From contig NZ_FLOC01000007.1 of assembly GCF_900089755.1 (NCBI RefSeq), positions 62,001 to 126,000 on the forward strand: a stretch of 64,000 bases of DNA. Direction: 5' to 3'. Of this stretch, positions 32,984-41,717 are shown one piece after another. Numbering within the stretch: position 1 is the stretch's first letter; every line of letters begins with the position of its first letter. The DNA comes from Marinomonas aquimarina. GTDB lineage: Bacteria > Pseudomonadota > Gammaproteobacteria > Pseudomonadales > Marinomonadaceae. The translations under genes were made by a program, and so were the position numbers. The notes below the pieces were generated by a model. The model did not search any database and was not told the origin of the DNA. It was given only the letters and a program-made list of their open reading frames with translations.

Positions 32984-34302
32984 GGTTTAGGGGAAATGGG
33001 CCAGTCGGCGGCGTCCATTGAATCTAACTGCTCATCAAACTGATGGCCGTACCACTTTTCAATAAAGTGATGCTCAGGGTCGTACTGCTGAGTTTGTTTC
33101 TCAAGGTTAAAATGACGACCACCACGGGGATCCGCCCCAACCCCCGCGATGTATTGCCAATTGCCCCAGTTTGAAGCCACATCGTAATCCAGTAATTGTG
33201 ATTCAAAATAGGCGGCACCATAACGCCAGTCCACCCCTAAGTCATAGATCAGGCAGCTGGCAGCCAATTGACGGCCACGATTGCTCATAAAGCCCGTTTC
33301 ATTCAACTGTTTCATACAGGCATTGACGATCGGGTAGGGGGTATTGCCGTAACACCACTTACGAAAGCGTTCTGGGTAAAAGCTGCGTTGTGTGGTGCGC
33401 TGCTGGATGCCGTTGGCGGCAAACAGACGCTTACCATAGCGGCTGGCGTACCAGTGGAAATACTCGCGCCAGAGCAATTCAAAGAAAATCCAATAGCTGG
33501 ACTCATTGGCCCCATGATCGCCTTCGTAGACCTCTAAGCACGCTTTAATCTGGCGCGCCGAGATACTGCCTTGTGCCAGCCAGGGGGAGAATTTGGTCGA
33601 GTTCTCCCAGCCATCTAGCTCGTTACGCGTCGCCTTGTAGGTGCTGGGCAAGTCGGTGGCAAAGTAATCACTTAACTGGGTCAGCGCGGCGCGTTCGCCG
33701 CCATTAAAGCGCGCTTGCTCGGTTTTGGCTGGTCGCACTTGCCACGGGCTAAAGTCGGGCAGGCTAAAGGCGGGCATCGGTGGCAGTTGTGCAGCGTCAG
33801 GTAATGGCGCGGTCACCTCAATGGTTTCCATCATTTTACGGAACTTGGAAAAACTGTCAGGCAGTTCTGCCAGCGCAAAAGGCAACTGGCTTTGTGCAAA
33901 CAAGCCTAAGCCATAGAATTGTTTAATTTGAATATCAGGGAAGTCGAATGTAATCTGATTGAGCGCCTGTTGTTCATACCAACCCGCATGGTGGTTGCGG
34001 TAGACATGGGTAATCGGCAATTCGTTAAACAAAACCGGTAGCGCGACTTGGGCATGCTTTTGTGTCACCCATAGGGTTTGGCCGAGTGCCTGTAAGTTGA
34101 GTGCCAATTCATCCAAACCATCCCGTAAAAAGCGATCACGCTTAGGGGAGGGGGAAGAGAGACTGTTGAGGGCGGAGTGTTGCGGTAATAACGGGTCACA
34201 ATAGACACAGATGAGCTGGTCTACTTCCCGCATAGCGTGCCACAACATGACTTGATCTGCGGTGCGCAAGTCATTACCAAACCAAACAACTCCGATGCTC
34301 AT
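32980..34302 (-). CDS. DASH-type cryptochrome
   Basis: CRY-DASH protein of 440 residues, FAD-binding, repairing CPD lesions in single-stranded DNA and possibly regulating genes. DASH marks: FRKMME near residue 153, GGERAAL, YKATRNELDGWENSTKFSPW, and the C-terminal IAGVGADPRGGRHF followed by QTQQYDPEHHFI. First gene of the photolyase operon; the start has AGGAG nearby. I looked for an RpoE-type TGATCC-N18-TAAGA promoter upstream and found none. Confidence 0.92.
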   Translation of the reverse strand: MSIGVVWFGNDLRTADQVMLWHAMREVDQLICVYCDPLLPQHSALNSLSSPSPKRDRFLRDGLDELALNLQALGQTLWVTQKHAQVALPVLFNELPITHVYRNHHAGWYEQQALNQITFDFPDIQIKQFYGLGLFAQSQLPFALAELPDSFSKFRKMMETIEVTAPLPDAAQLPPMPAFSLPDFSPWQVRPAKTEQARFNGGERAALTQLSDYFATDLPSTYKATRNELDGWENSTKFSPWLAQGSISARQIKACLEVYEGDHGANESSYWIFFELLWREYFHWYASRYGKRLFAANGIQQRTTQRSFYPERFRKWCYGNTPYPIVNACMKQLNETGFMSNRGRQLAASCLIYDLGVDWRYGAAYFESQLLDYDVASNWGNWQYIAGVGADPRGGRHFNLEKQTQQYDPEHHFIEKWYGHQFDEQLDSMDAADWPISPKP

Positions 34303-34393
34303 AAAGGGCTCCTGTTACTGTCTTACTCATTTACGCAACAAACTGTCCTTTGGATTGCAACAATATCGGTAGGATCTTCTTGTAAATGTAGGT

Positions 34394-34406
34394 GAGAATA
34401 AATATC
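34394..34406 (+). promoter_or_regulatory. Candidate Fur box upstream of exbB
   Basis: GAGAAT-A-AATATC matches the 6-1-6 Fur core GATAAT-N-ATTATC at 10 of 12 positions; extended to 19 bases (34394-34412) it matches the E. coli consensus at 13. It lies 42 bases before the exbB start in an AT-rich promoter region, where iron control of tonB/exbBD is expected. Confidence 0.55.
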
Positions 34407-34447
34407 ATTGGCATAAATTTACTTTTCCCTATTAACTGGAGCGTGCA

Positions 34448-35122
34448 ATGAATAGCACTATGGAACAGATTAAAGACTTTCTCATTGTTGGCGGGCCTGT
34501 AGTATGGATCCTACTGGGCTTCTCTATGATCGCGCTGACGATTTTCATAGTGAAACTATGGCAATTGGCACTGTTACGTGCCGAAAGCCGCAAAGCGATC
34601 AACGCAGCGCTAGACGCTTGGCGCGCTCACGATATTAATAATGCACTGGCGATCTTGTCGGATAAACGTCCTGTAGAAGGGGTCGTGGCATACTGTATGG
34701 AAGCGCTGCAAAGCACCAAACGTGAAGCATCGGTGGTGCGTGAAGAAGCAGAGCGTCGCGCTATGAATACGTTGCATGACCTGCGTTCATTTTTACGCCC
34801 ACTGGAAATTATTGGTTCATTGAGCCCGCTGTTAGGTCTACTCGGTACGGTATTGGGCATGATCACGGCTTTCCAACAGATGGAAGGTGCGGGTGCGCAA
34901 GTGGATCCATCGGTATTGTCCGGTGGTATCTGGCAAGCATTGCTAACCACGGCGGTGGGTATTGCTGTGGCGATTCCAGTGATTGCGATGCACGCTTGGC
35001 TAGAGCGTAAAGTAGAGCGCGTGGCACACAACATGAACGATGCTGTGACTCAGGTTTTTACCTCAAAGGAAGGTGAACGCTTGGCAGCTGTGGCGGCGCG
35101 TGAGGTGTTGAATGCCGCTTAA
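34448..35122 (+). CDS. exbB: ExbB-type proton channel protein (MotA/TolQ/ExbB)
   Basis: Inner-membrane protein of 224 residues. Three helices: residues about 12-35, 123-148 and 160-180. The family segment LEIIGSLSPLLGLLGTVLGM and the following GGIWQALLTTAVGIAVAIPV carry the pore Thr residues. With ExbD it forms the proton-driven motor that energises TonB. First gene of a four-gene operon; its end overlaps the first exbD by 11 bases. The operon lies behind a Fur-like site, so it should be induced by iron limitation. Confidence 0.92.
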   Translation: MNSTMEQIKDFLIVGGPVVWILLGFSMIALTIFIVKLWQLALLRAESRKAINAALDAWRAHDINNALAILSDKRPVEGVVAYCMEALQSTKREASVVREEAERRAMNTLHDLRSFLRPLEIIGSLSPLLGLLGTVLGMITAFQQMEGAGAQVDPSVLSGGIWQALLTTAVGIAVAIPVIAMHAWLERKVERVAHNMNDAVTQVFTSKEGERLAAVAAREVLNAA

Positions 35123-35534
35123 TCTTGAGCAGAAGCGCAAGAAGCAGGCCGTCAGCTTAACACCGTTAATTGATGTGGTTTTTATCCTTCTGTTGTTCTT
35201 CATGCTGACCTCTTCCTTTGTCGCATGGAGAACCTTGGATACCCCCATGCCTGCCCCAGACGCGAGTCAAACCCCTGAACAAGATAAGCAAGATCCGTTA
35301 ATGTTTGAATTACGTGGTAATGATGGCCAAGTTTGGTTTGATGGCCGTAGCATCTCGGTCAGCAACAGTGACCAAATTCGCGATATCGTGCACAACAATA
35401 AGGATCGTTTGTTCGTTCTTGAAGCCGCTGACGAGGTGTCGTTACAAACATTGATGACGCTTGCTGACCAATTGAAACTGCAGGGAGCAGAGAAGCTCTC
35501 GATCGCAAACGCGTTTAATGAATCTCAACCATGA
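35112..35534 (+). CDS. exbD: ExbD, proton-carrying copy
   Basis: ExbD/TolR protein of 140 residues: short cytoplasmic N-terminus, one helix (about 17-38) and a periplasmic domain. Asp21 in LTPLIDVVFILLLFF is the conserved proton-translocating acid. The periplasmic domain ends with TLMTLADQLKLQGAEKLSIA, typical for the family. The gene starts inside exbB and overlaps the second exbD by ATGA. Confidence 0.92.
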   Translation: MPLNLEQKRKKQAVSLTPLIDVVFILLLFFMLTSSFVAWRTLDTPMPAPDASQTPEQDKQDPLMFELRGNDGQVWFDGRSISVSNSDQIRDIVHNNKDRLFVLEAADEVSLQTLMTLADQLKLQGAEKLSIANAFNESQP

Positions 35535-35971
35535 ATATCAAGCAAAAATTTATTGCCCAACGTGACAGTCATAGTGGCGATGACGGCGTCATTCCCTTGA
35601 TCAATGTTGTCTTCTTGATGCTGATTTTCTTTATGGTGGCCGGCCAGATTCAGAAATCTGACCCAATTAAGATCACGCCGCCGGACTCCATTAACGAGCA
35701 GCGTCCTAGCACTGAACCGAATGTTATGCTGGTGGTGGGCAGTGCTGGTGAAATCTACTTAAATGACGACCTGGTGGTGCTTGAAGAGGTGCAAACACGT
35801 TTATCCAACTTGTTTGATCAAGCCCAAGACCCAGAGGCTTTTTGGGTACAGGTCAAAGCAGATGGTCAACTGAACATCGAAAAAATGCGCCCTTTATTTT
35901 CTGAAATTCGCCAAGCGGGCTTAACCAAAGTGAGTATCGCCACCCAGCTAAGTAAAGGAGCCTCCGAGTGA
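35531..35971 (+). CDS. Second ExbD with Asn at the proton site
   Basis: ExbD/TolR protein of 146 residues with the same topology as its neighbour (one helix about residues 21-40, then a periplasmic domain). The membrane motif reads [15 protein letters not shown]: residue 25 is Asn, where the proton-carrying Asp normally sits. The periplasmic domain is intact ([18 protein letters not shown]). As ExbD works as a dimer inside the ExbB ring, this copy could form a heterodimer with the Asp-bearing partner. Start and stop overlap both neighbours by 4 bases, so the stoichiometry may be fixed by translation coupling. Confidence 0.88.
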   Translation: MNIKQKFIAQRDSHSGDDGVIPLINVVFLMLIFFMVAGQIQKSDPIKITPPDSINEQRPSTEPNVMLVVGSAGEIYLNDDLVVLEEVQTRLSNLFDQAQDPEAFWVQVKADGQLNIEKMRPLFSEIRQAGLTKVSIATQLSKGASE

Positions 35972-36789
35972 AAAAAACACATTGGATCGTGGCCGGTGGC
36001 TTAGCGGTGTCCTTGCATGCAGGGGCTTTCTATACCGTATTTCTGAGCTCGAGTGATGCCTCTGGCAGCCTCGCCGCTGGAGAGCAGGGCATTGAGTTTG
36101 ATCTAGGCATGCTCGGTGATATGGGCGCGGAGGAAGAGAGTATTGTGACGCAAGCCGAAGTCGTTCCACCAGAGCCTGAGCCGGAACCCGAGCGAGAGCC
36201 TGAACCAGAGCCAGAACCAGAACCGGAGCCTGAGCCTGAGCCTGAGCCGGAACCCAAACCCGAGCCGAAGCCGGTGCCGAAAGTTGAGGTGAAGCAAAAA
36301 AGCGAGATTGTTGAACCGGAACCAGAGCCAGAGCCTAAACCGGAACCAAAACCTGAGCCGAAGCCAGAACCTAAGCCTAAGCCGAAACCAAAGCCGACTC
36401 CGGTTGTTGCAGAGCAAGCCAATGCCAAGCAAACGGTGGTGCAGCAGAAAGCGACCACAGGGCGTGCCAGTGCCAGCTCAAATGGTGGGCAGGCCGGTGC
36501 TAAGGCGGACTATTACGCGAAGCTGGCGGCCAAGTTAGCCAGCAACAAACGTTACCCTCGTGCGTCGCGTCGTCGTAATGAAGAAGGGGTGGTCACGGTT
36601 TCGTTTGTGGCGTACCCAAATGGTGACGCCAAACAGATCCAAGTGACGAAGAGCTCTGGCTCGACGCGCTTGGATAAGGCGGCCATCGACATGGTACAAC
36701 GCTCGCAACCTTTGCCAGCGTTCACCTTGGAGATGGGTGCTAACCCACTAGAGATTACCTTACCGGTTTCGTTTCAGCTGAAAAACTGA
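35968..36789 (+). CDS. tonB: TonB energy transducer with extended Glu-Pro/Lys-Pro spacer
   Basis: TonB protein of 273 residues. GTG start, with AAGGAG eight bases upstream, overlapping the exbD stop. N-terminal signal anchor (residues 6-27, with SLH in the helix), an acidic linker, then Glu-Pro and Lys-Pro dipeptide repeats (residues 68-101 and 114-142), and a C-terminal domain (about 185-273: [45 protein letters not shown]). It spans the periplasm to drive TonB-dependent receptors. The last 35 bases overlap the end of mltA on the other strand. Confidence 0.92.
   Translation: MKKTHWIVAGGLAVSLHAGAFYTVFLSSSDASGSLAAGEQGIEFDLGMLGDMGAEEESIVTQAEVVPPEPEPEPEREPEPEPEPEPEPEPEPEPEPKPEPKPVPKVEVKQKSEIVEPEPEPEPKPEPKPEPKPEPKPKPKPKPTPVVAEQANAKQTVVQQKATTGRASASSNGGQAGAKADYYAKLAAKLASNKRYPRASRRRNEEGVVTVSFVAYPNGDAKQIQVTKSSGSTRLDKAAIDMVQRSQPLPAFTLEMGANPLEITLPVSFQLKN
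36169..36393 (+). repeat. Low-complexity Glu-Pro/Lys-Pro coding repeat in tonB
   Basis: Imperfect hexanucleotide repeats of GAGCCT/GAACCA type, encoding Glu-Pro (36169-36270) and mixed Glu-Pro/Lys-Pro (36307-36393) dipeptides. The negative-to-positive charge order is typical of the periplasm-spanning rod of TonB. Such tracts change length easily by slippage. Confidence 0.85.
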
Positions 36790-37909
36790 GCGCGGTCGAC
36801 TTGGCCGAGCGTGGTAACAGTAACCACACTCGGCCAAAGTGTTTGAGTTGACCGGCATGGAAGTGGGCCTCCTCACCAATGCCTTGGTACCAATCGATAT
36901 GGCCAGATCCTTTAATGGCTCCGCCTTTATCCTGCGCCAACAATAAGCGAAATTCATGGCCGACCAGCTCGCCTTGAGCATCCAGCTTCGGCACTTCGCC
37001 GAGTAAAATACTGCCTAGCGGGATGACTTTCGGATCCACTGCCACCGAGTGCAGGGGCGTTAACGGTACGTTGGCGGCGCCCACTGGCTGCGTTAAGCCC
37101 TCACTAAAAAATAGGTAGCTTGGGTTGGTGGCCATCACTTCGCGCATCTTTTCAGGGTGATCTGCGAGCCATTCACGAATGGCTTGGGCGGACATCTGCT
37201 CGCGTGGAATCTCATCACGTTCAATCAGCACTTTACCAATACTGCGGTAGGCGTGTCCATTGACACCGCCCCAAGACAACAAGCGGCGTTCGCCGTCTTC
37301 AAACTCGACCATACCTGAGCCTTGCACATGCAAAAAGAAGTTATCCACGAGGCTGGCAGTGTACGCAATTTCTAAGCCCTGACCGTCCAGCGCACCTTCA
37401 AAGTCGATTTGCTCGCGAGAGGGCAGAGGTGTGCCCTTAGGCAGGTTGGGTTTGCGATACAGAGGGTATTTGTAGACGTCATCTGGTTCATGGCGCACCG
37501 ACATCACCGGCACATAATAACCGGTGATTTGCACATTACCGCGTTGGTCCATGCCCGAGATCTGATGGGCACTGAGTTGTGGCCAATAGGTAGGATGATC
37601 GACCCAGGTACGGATTTCTTCAGCGGTGGCACGCAAGTCGTCGCGACTGATGCGCAAGTTACCGACTTCATAGTCGCGGGCGCTGATGCGATCTAGGTAG
37701 CGCACCTGCTGTTGAATGCCGTGAATAAACGAAGCGTCTGGATAGGGCAAGCCAGGTGGCAAGCGCTCATCTAAATAGAGTTGCTCGCGCTTGGGGGCGT
37801 CTGTGTCGCGGCCGTTATTGGGGAAATCGTTAGAGGAATCAATCTCGCGGGTGCTACAGGCGGATAAAATCAACAAGGGTAGCAGTAAAACTAAGAATCT
37901 TGGTGTCAT
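36755..37909 (-). CDS. mltA: Membrane-bound lytic murein transglycosylase A
   Basis: Outer-membrane lipoprotein of 384 residues that cleaves the glycan chain of peptidoglycan. Lipobox LSAC with Cys18. MltA domain: [18 protein letters not shown], then [20 protein letters not shown], and the 3D domain (about 285-375) with [28 protein letters not shown]; Asp339 in HIDWY is the probable catalytic Asp equivalent to Asp308 in E. coli. The 3' end runs 35 bases into tonB on the opposite strand. Confidence 0.94.
   Translation of the reverse strand: MTPRFLVLLLPLLILSACSTREIDSSNDFPNNGRDTDAPKREQLYLDERLPPGLPYPDASFIHGIQQQVRYLDRISARDYEVGNLRISRDDLRATAEEIRTWVDHPTYWPQLSAHQISGMDQRGNVQITGYYVPVMSVRHEPDDVYKYPLYRKPNLPKGTPLPSREQIDFEGALDGQGLEIAYTASLVDNFFLHVQGSGMVEFEDGERRLLSWGGVNGHAYRSIGKVLIERDEIPREQMSAQAIREWLADHPEKMREVMATNPSYLFFSEGLTQPVGAANVPLTPLHSVAVDPKVIPLGSILLGEVPKLDAQGELVGHEFRLLLAQDKGGAIKGSGHIDWYQGIGEEAHFHAGQLKHFGRVWLLLPRSAKSTALSFSAETKPVR
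36800..36838 (+). terminator. Hairpin after tonB, located inside mltA
   Basis: Arms CTTGGCCGAGCGTGGT and ACCACACTCGGCCAAG pair at 15 of 16 positions around a 7-base loop, starting 11 bases after the tonB stop. The position fits a terminator for tonB, yet it is coding sequence of the convergent mltA gene. The T-run after it is weak. Confidence 0.55.
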
Positions 37910-37962
37910 AGAAACAAATGCTTGGCGTAAAACCGATCAGACAGAGGAATTGCTTAATAAGT

Positions 37963-38553
37963 TCACGCGAGCGCATGCATTAGACATTCATAGGCTTGGC
38001 GCAGACTGATAAAGCGTTCGGGATCGCCGCCACGGTCTGGATGTGCGTCCCGTGCCAGCTTGCGATATTGACGTTTAATCGCGTCTTTATCATCAATCAA
38101 GTCATGGTTTAATGCTAGTGTCTTTAAGGCATCTTTACGCTCGTCTACGCTAGCAATGCCCAGATAAAAGCTTTGCAGTAGCTGCTCGACATCGTCTTTA
38201 TCCGTATTGACGTATTCTTCCCAGTCCGAGTAGTAGGCCGCTAGCTTGGCATCGTGGCCATTGGACATATCTGTGGTGCCTGTGTTGGGCTCGGCCGCAC
38301 CGTATTGTAGATGGATGTGCAAGCCAGTGATGTTGAGGCTGATCTGCTCCTCTTGCCAGAGACTGCTTTGCAATTGGTAGAGCGCGTTCATGATGAGAAA
38401 GTTTTGACGAAACAGCAGTAAATTTGGATCGTCTGCTAGCTTTGTCAGCATGGCGTGCTTTTCCTTAAGCGCTTTTAACAGGTCATATTCGCCGATGCCT
38501 TCGGGATGATCGCGAAGAATGGCTAAAATATCTGGAATAAGAGGGTTTCTCAT
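37963..38553 (-). CDS. DnaJ-related protein with C-terminal J domain
   Basis: Protein of 196 residues from ATG 38553 (AGGAG seven bases upstream). The N-terminal DNAJ-related domain (about 1-125: RNPLIPDILAILRDHPEGIG, EYDLLKAL) is followed by a J domain in the last 60 residues, with His-Pro-Asp at 171-173 in ARDAHPDRGGDPERF. J domains stimulate DnaK ATPase; this group has no zinc finger or substrate domain like DnaJ, so it is a specialised co-chaperone with unknown clients. Divergent from the metallopeptidase gene. Confidence 0.85.
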   Translation of the reverse strand: MRNPLIPDILAILRDHPEGIGEYDLLKALKEKHAMLTKLADDPNLLLFRQNFLIMNALYQLQSSLWQEEQISLNITGLHIHLQYGAAEPNTGTTDMSNGHDAKLAAYYSDWEEYVNTDKDDVEQLLQSFYLGIASVDERKDALKTLALNHDLIDDKDAIKRQYRKLARDAHPDRGGDPERFISLRQAYECLMHALA

Positions 38554-38623
38554 TGCGTTGCTCCTGGCCTTCTTAAAAGTGTAGGTGACGCAAATTGTCT
38601 GGGTCAAAGCGCGACATGTAACC

Positions 38624-39322
38624 ATGAGGTTATTTTTATTTATGATAGTTTACATATTGTTACTTTTGGCGTTAATAGCGATTTTCTTTGGCCCACAGAT
38701 ATGGGTCAAAAAAGTCTTAAAGCAGTATCGCTCACCACGACCAGACCTACCAGGTAGCGGTGGGGAGCTTGCTGAGCATCTGCTAAAACGTTATGAATTA
38801 CATGATGTTAGAGTCGAAGCGGCGGATGAGGGGCGAGATCATTATGATATTCAAGCGAAGGTGGTGCGGCTCAGTCCCTATGTCTTGAACGAGCGTTCAT
38901 TGACGTCGGTGGCAGTGGCGGCCCATGAAGTGGGGCATGCCATCGCTCATCACCGCCAAGAAACCGTGGCACGCCTACGCACCCGCTATTTGCCAGTGGC
39001 TATGATGGTACAGCGCTTAGCCGTGATTATGTTGTTTGCTTGGCCATTGCTGAGCGCCGCCCTTCGATTGCCCTATACGCCGCTGCTACATGGTCTGGTG
39101 ATCGTCACGTTGGGCTTGGTCACTGTGTTTGTGCAGCTGGCGATCTTGCCGGAGGAGTGGGACGCGAGCTTTAATAAAGCCTTACCTATGCTGAAAAAAG
39201 GCCGCTATTTGCCGAGCCAAGATATCCCCAAAGTACGCCGTATTTTGACCGCTTGTGCCATGACCTATGTGGCGTCAGCCTTGATGAATATCTTGTTGTT
39301 CTGGCGTGTGCCGAGACGTTAG
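38624..39322 (+). CDS. Membrane zinc metallopeptidase (YugP-like, Zn_peptidase_2)
   Basis: Protein of about 232 residues. N-terminal helix (residues 2-23), then a catalytic part with HEVGHA near residue 105, the zinc-binding HExxH site, and two or three more helices (about 126-165 and 212-228). PEEWDASFNKAL contains the third-ligand Glu region typical for this family. The start is uncertain: ATG 38624, ATG 38642 and an upstream GTG at 38585 all lack a good ribosome site. Substrate unknown. Confidence 0.78.
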   Translation: MRLFLFMIVYILLLLALIAIFFGPQIWVKKVLKQYRSPRPDLPGSGGELAEHLLKRYELHDVRVEAADEGRDHYDIQAKVVRLSPYVLNERSLTSVAVAAHEVGHAIAHHRQETVARLRTRYLPVAMMVQRLAVIMLFAWPLLSAALRLPYTPLLHGLVIVTLGLVTVFVQLAILPEEWDASFNKALPMLKKGRYLPSQDIPKVRRILTACAMTYVASALMNILLFWRVPRR

Positions 39323-39765
39323 AGAATGACCAGTTCCATAGGCTGATAGGTGAGTCCTGCGCTTTGACCCACTTCTCCGGTGATCTCAAAACCATAGTTC
39401 TCATAAGCAGAGACGGACGTTAGAGACGCTTTAACCGTCACCGTATCACTACCGGCATGGTTCAATAACTCTTCGAGCAAGGCTCTGCCGATGCCTTGCT
39501 CCTGCTTATCAGGGCGTACAAATAGCATGGATAAATGATGGCCTTCGCGCAGCTCTGCGACACCGAAGACTTCACCGTCTGCTTCTGCCACCAGCATTGT
39601 CGTATCCTTATTCATACGTTCTCGAAAAGCTTCAGGTGCTGCGACGCTTTGAAATGTCGCAATGCCTTCAGCGCACAGCATTGGCGCAACCGAATGATGA
39701 AAAGCCGCTAAACAGACCGTACTGGCGGCGTCCAAATCTTGAGGGGTTAATGTCCGTATCTTCAT
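39319..39765 (-). CDS. GNAT family N-acetyltransferase
   Basis: Protein of 148 residues. Acetyl-CoA-binding motif A is seen in LSMLFVRPDKQEQGIGRALL near residues 78-97 (Q/RxxGxG/A), with VTVKASLTSVSAYENYGF as motif B. AAGGAG precedes the ATG. Overlaps the end of the metallopeptidase gene by 4 bases in convergent orientation. The acceptor substrate cannot be predicted. Confidence 0.85.
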   Translation of the reverse strand: MKIRTLTPQDLDAASTVCLAAFHHSVAPMLCAEGIATFQSVAAPEAFRERMNKDTTMLVAEADGEVFGVAELREGHHLSMLFVRPDKQEQGIGRALLEELLNHAGSDTVTVKASLTSVSAYENYGFEITGEVGQSAGLTYQPMELVIL

Positions 39766-39863
39766 GTGAGCTCCTTACATCGTTTGGATCACTTTATAAG
39801 AAAAGGCATGGTGCGTCTTTGACTAAAAAGTGATTTGCTATAAATCAGTCAATCTTGTGGGGG

Positions 39864-39959
39864 CCGCTCGTCTAGCTACCTGAGGGGATGCGAAGGTTGC
39901 TCCCCGAGCGGAGTCGGGTCGTACGATTCTATATAACCCTCCCCTTGAAAAGGGGAGGG
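39864..39959. repeat. Intergenic stem-loop cluster related to the REP-like element
   Basis: Two inverted repeats follow each other: CCGCTCG / CGAGCGG (39864-39870 and 39905-39911) and a perfect hairpin CCCTCCCCTT-gaa-AAGGGGAGGG (39937-39959). The second, preceded by ATAA, resembles one half of the element at 18402-18518. The 273-base gap between the GNAT gene and betA holds no other gene. Confidence 0.5.
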
Positions 39960-39984
39960 AACATGAGAGGCTTGCTGGATAAAC

Positions 39985-40010
39985 ACAAAAAAAGGCCTCC
40001 GAGGAGGCCT
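39985..40010 (-). terminator. Rho-independent terminator of the betBA operon
   Basis: Read on the minus strand: stem AGGCCTC / GAGGCCT with a 4-base loop followed by seven T, starting about 29 bases past the betA stop. Confidence 0.88.
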
Positions 40011-40038
40011 AAATAAGGAGTAACGCTGGACCCAGCAA

Positions 40039-41703
40039 CTAACGTTGTTGAGTTTGGTACTCAGGGTGGATCCATACTGGCGCGTTCGCAGACGGAAGTA
40101 GGGATTTCCCTAAGATCATGTCGGCCGCACGCTCGGCGACCATGATGGTCGGGGCGTTGAGGTTGCCGTTAGTAATGGTTGGGAAAATAGATGAGTCCAC
40201 TACGCGTAGATTTTCTACGCCGCGAACTCGACATTCCTCGTCCAAAACCGCCATTGGGTCGTCGTCTGCACCCATCTTGCACGTACAAGATGGGTGGTAG
40301 GCGCTTTCGACGTTGTCTTTTACCCAACGGTCGATCTGTTCATCCGTCTGAACATGCATACCCGGTTGAATTTCTTCACCACGGTACTGATCCAAAGCTG
40401 ACTGTTGCAGCAGTTCACGGGTCAAACGGATGGTATCGCGCCAGTCCTGTTTGTCCTGCTCGGTGCTGATGTAGTTAAACTGAATACGTGGGTTCGCTTC
40501 TGGGTCGTTTGATTCGATCCAGACTTTACCACGGCTCTCGGGTTTGTTCGGACCCACGTGTACTTGGAAGCCGTGACCCTCTACCGCTGCCTGACCGTCG
40601 TAGCGCATCGCGGCCGGTAGGAAGTGGTATTGAATGTTTGGCGACTTAAGTCCAGCGCGAGAGCGGATAAAACCACAGGATTCAAAATGGTTGGTGGCGC
40701 CCAAGCCGTCTTTAAACAGAATCCAACGGGTGCCGATCATGCCTTTGCTGATCAGGCCGAGTTTGCTGTTCAGTGACACCGGTTCTTTACACCAGTATTG
40801 GAAGTAGACTTCCAAGTGGTCTTGTAGGTTTTCACCCACCCCTGGTAGGTTGTGCACGACTGGCACATGGGCATTGTCCAGCACCGCCTTAGGGCCGACA
40901 CCTGAACGTTGCAAAATCGTTGGTGAACCAATCGAGCCAGCACTTAAGATGACTTCTTTGTTGGCTTTGCAGTGCTTGATCTGGCCGTTTTGGCGGTACT
41001 CAAGCCCCACCGCACGTTTGCCCTCAAACAACACGCGCTTGGTCAGTACGCCGGTCACCAGTGTTAGGTTTGGGCGTTTCATGGCGCGGCGAAGGTAGGC
41101 GTTTGAGGTGGAAGCTCGTACGCCATCTTTGACCGTCATATGCATCGGACCAAAGCCTTCTTGACGGTAACCATTGTAGTCGTCGGTCATACCGTAGCCC
41201 GCTTCGGCCCCCGCGTTGATAAACGCTTGGTACAAAGGGTTCATGGTCATGTCGTTACCGTTGTTGGTCGACAATGGGCCGTCACCACCACGGTAAGTGT
41301 CGGCCCCGCCTTTCCAAGATTCGGCGCGTTTGAAGTACGGCAGCACGGTTTGGTAGTTCCAGCCTTTGGCGCCGTGCTCTTCCCACTCGTCGAAGTCGCA
41401 GGCATGGCCACGCACATAGACCATGCCGTTAATAGAAGACGAACCGCCTAACACTTTACCGCGCGGGCAGTGCATTTCTCGGCCGTCTAGGCCTTGTTCT
41501 TTGTCCGTGTGGAATTGCCACGCGTACTTGTCGGTGTTCATTGGGTAAGATAAAGCGGTCGGCATCTGGATAAAGATGCTCTTATCAGAGCCGCCCATTT
41601 CCAGTAGTAACACCTTGTATTCACCGCTTGCCGTTAGGCGGTCCGCCAGCACACAGCCTGCGGAACCTGCACCAACAATGATGTAATCGTATACGTTGCT
41701 CAT
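40039..41703 (-). CDS. betA: Choline dehydrogenase
   Basis: GMC flavoprotein of 554 residues that oxidises choline to betaine aldehyde at the inner membrane, first step of glycine betaine synthesis. FAD motif [18 protein letters not shown] near residues 6-23, GMC signature 1 [19 protein letters not shown] near residue 82, signature 2 [19 protein letters not shown] near 250, catalytic His in [13 protein letters not shown] near 468 and the partner Asn in [18 protein letters not shown]. The length and motif order match BetA. 14 bases after betB, so one operon. Confidence 0.95.
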   Translation of the reverse strand: MSNVYDYIIVGAGSAGCVLADRLTASGEYKVLLLEMGGSDKSIFIQMPTALSYPMNTDKYAWQFHTDKEQGLDGREMHCPRGKVLGGSSSINGMVYVRGHACDFDEWEEHGAKGWNYQTVLPYFKRAESWKGGADTYRGGDGPLSTNNGNDMTMNPLYQAFINAGAEAGYGMTDDYNGYRQEGFGPMHMTVKDGVRASTSNAYLRRAMKRPNLTLVTGVLTKRVLFEGKRAVGLEYRQNGQIKHCKANKEVILSAGSIGSPTILQRSGVGPKAVLDNAHVPVVHNLPGVGENLQDHLEVYFQYWCKEPVSLNSKLGLISKGMIGTRWILFKDGLGATNHFESCGFIRSRAGLKSPNIQYHFLPAAMRYDGQAAVEGHGFQVHVGPNKPESRGKVWIESNDPEANPRIQFNYISTEQDKQDWRDTIRLTRELLQQSALDQYRGEEIQPGMHVQTDEQIDRWVKDNVESAYHPSCTCKMGADDDPMAVLDEECRVRGVENLRVVDSSIFPTITNGNLNAPTIMVAERAADMILGKSLLPSANAPVWIHPEYQTQQR

Positions 41704-41717
41704 GCTGCCTCCGCTGC

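Noticed and set aside
34303-34447. Possible RpoE(ECF11) promoter for the photolyase operon
   Set aside because: AGATCC occurs, but no TAAGA-like -10 follows at 18 bases, and the TAAGA present has no -35 at the right distance.
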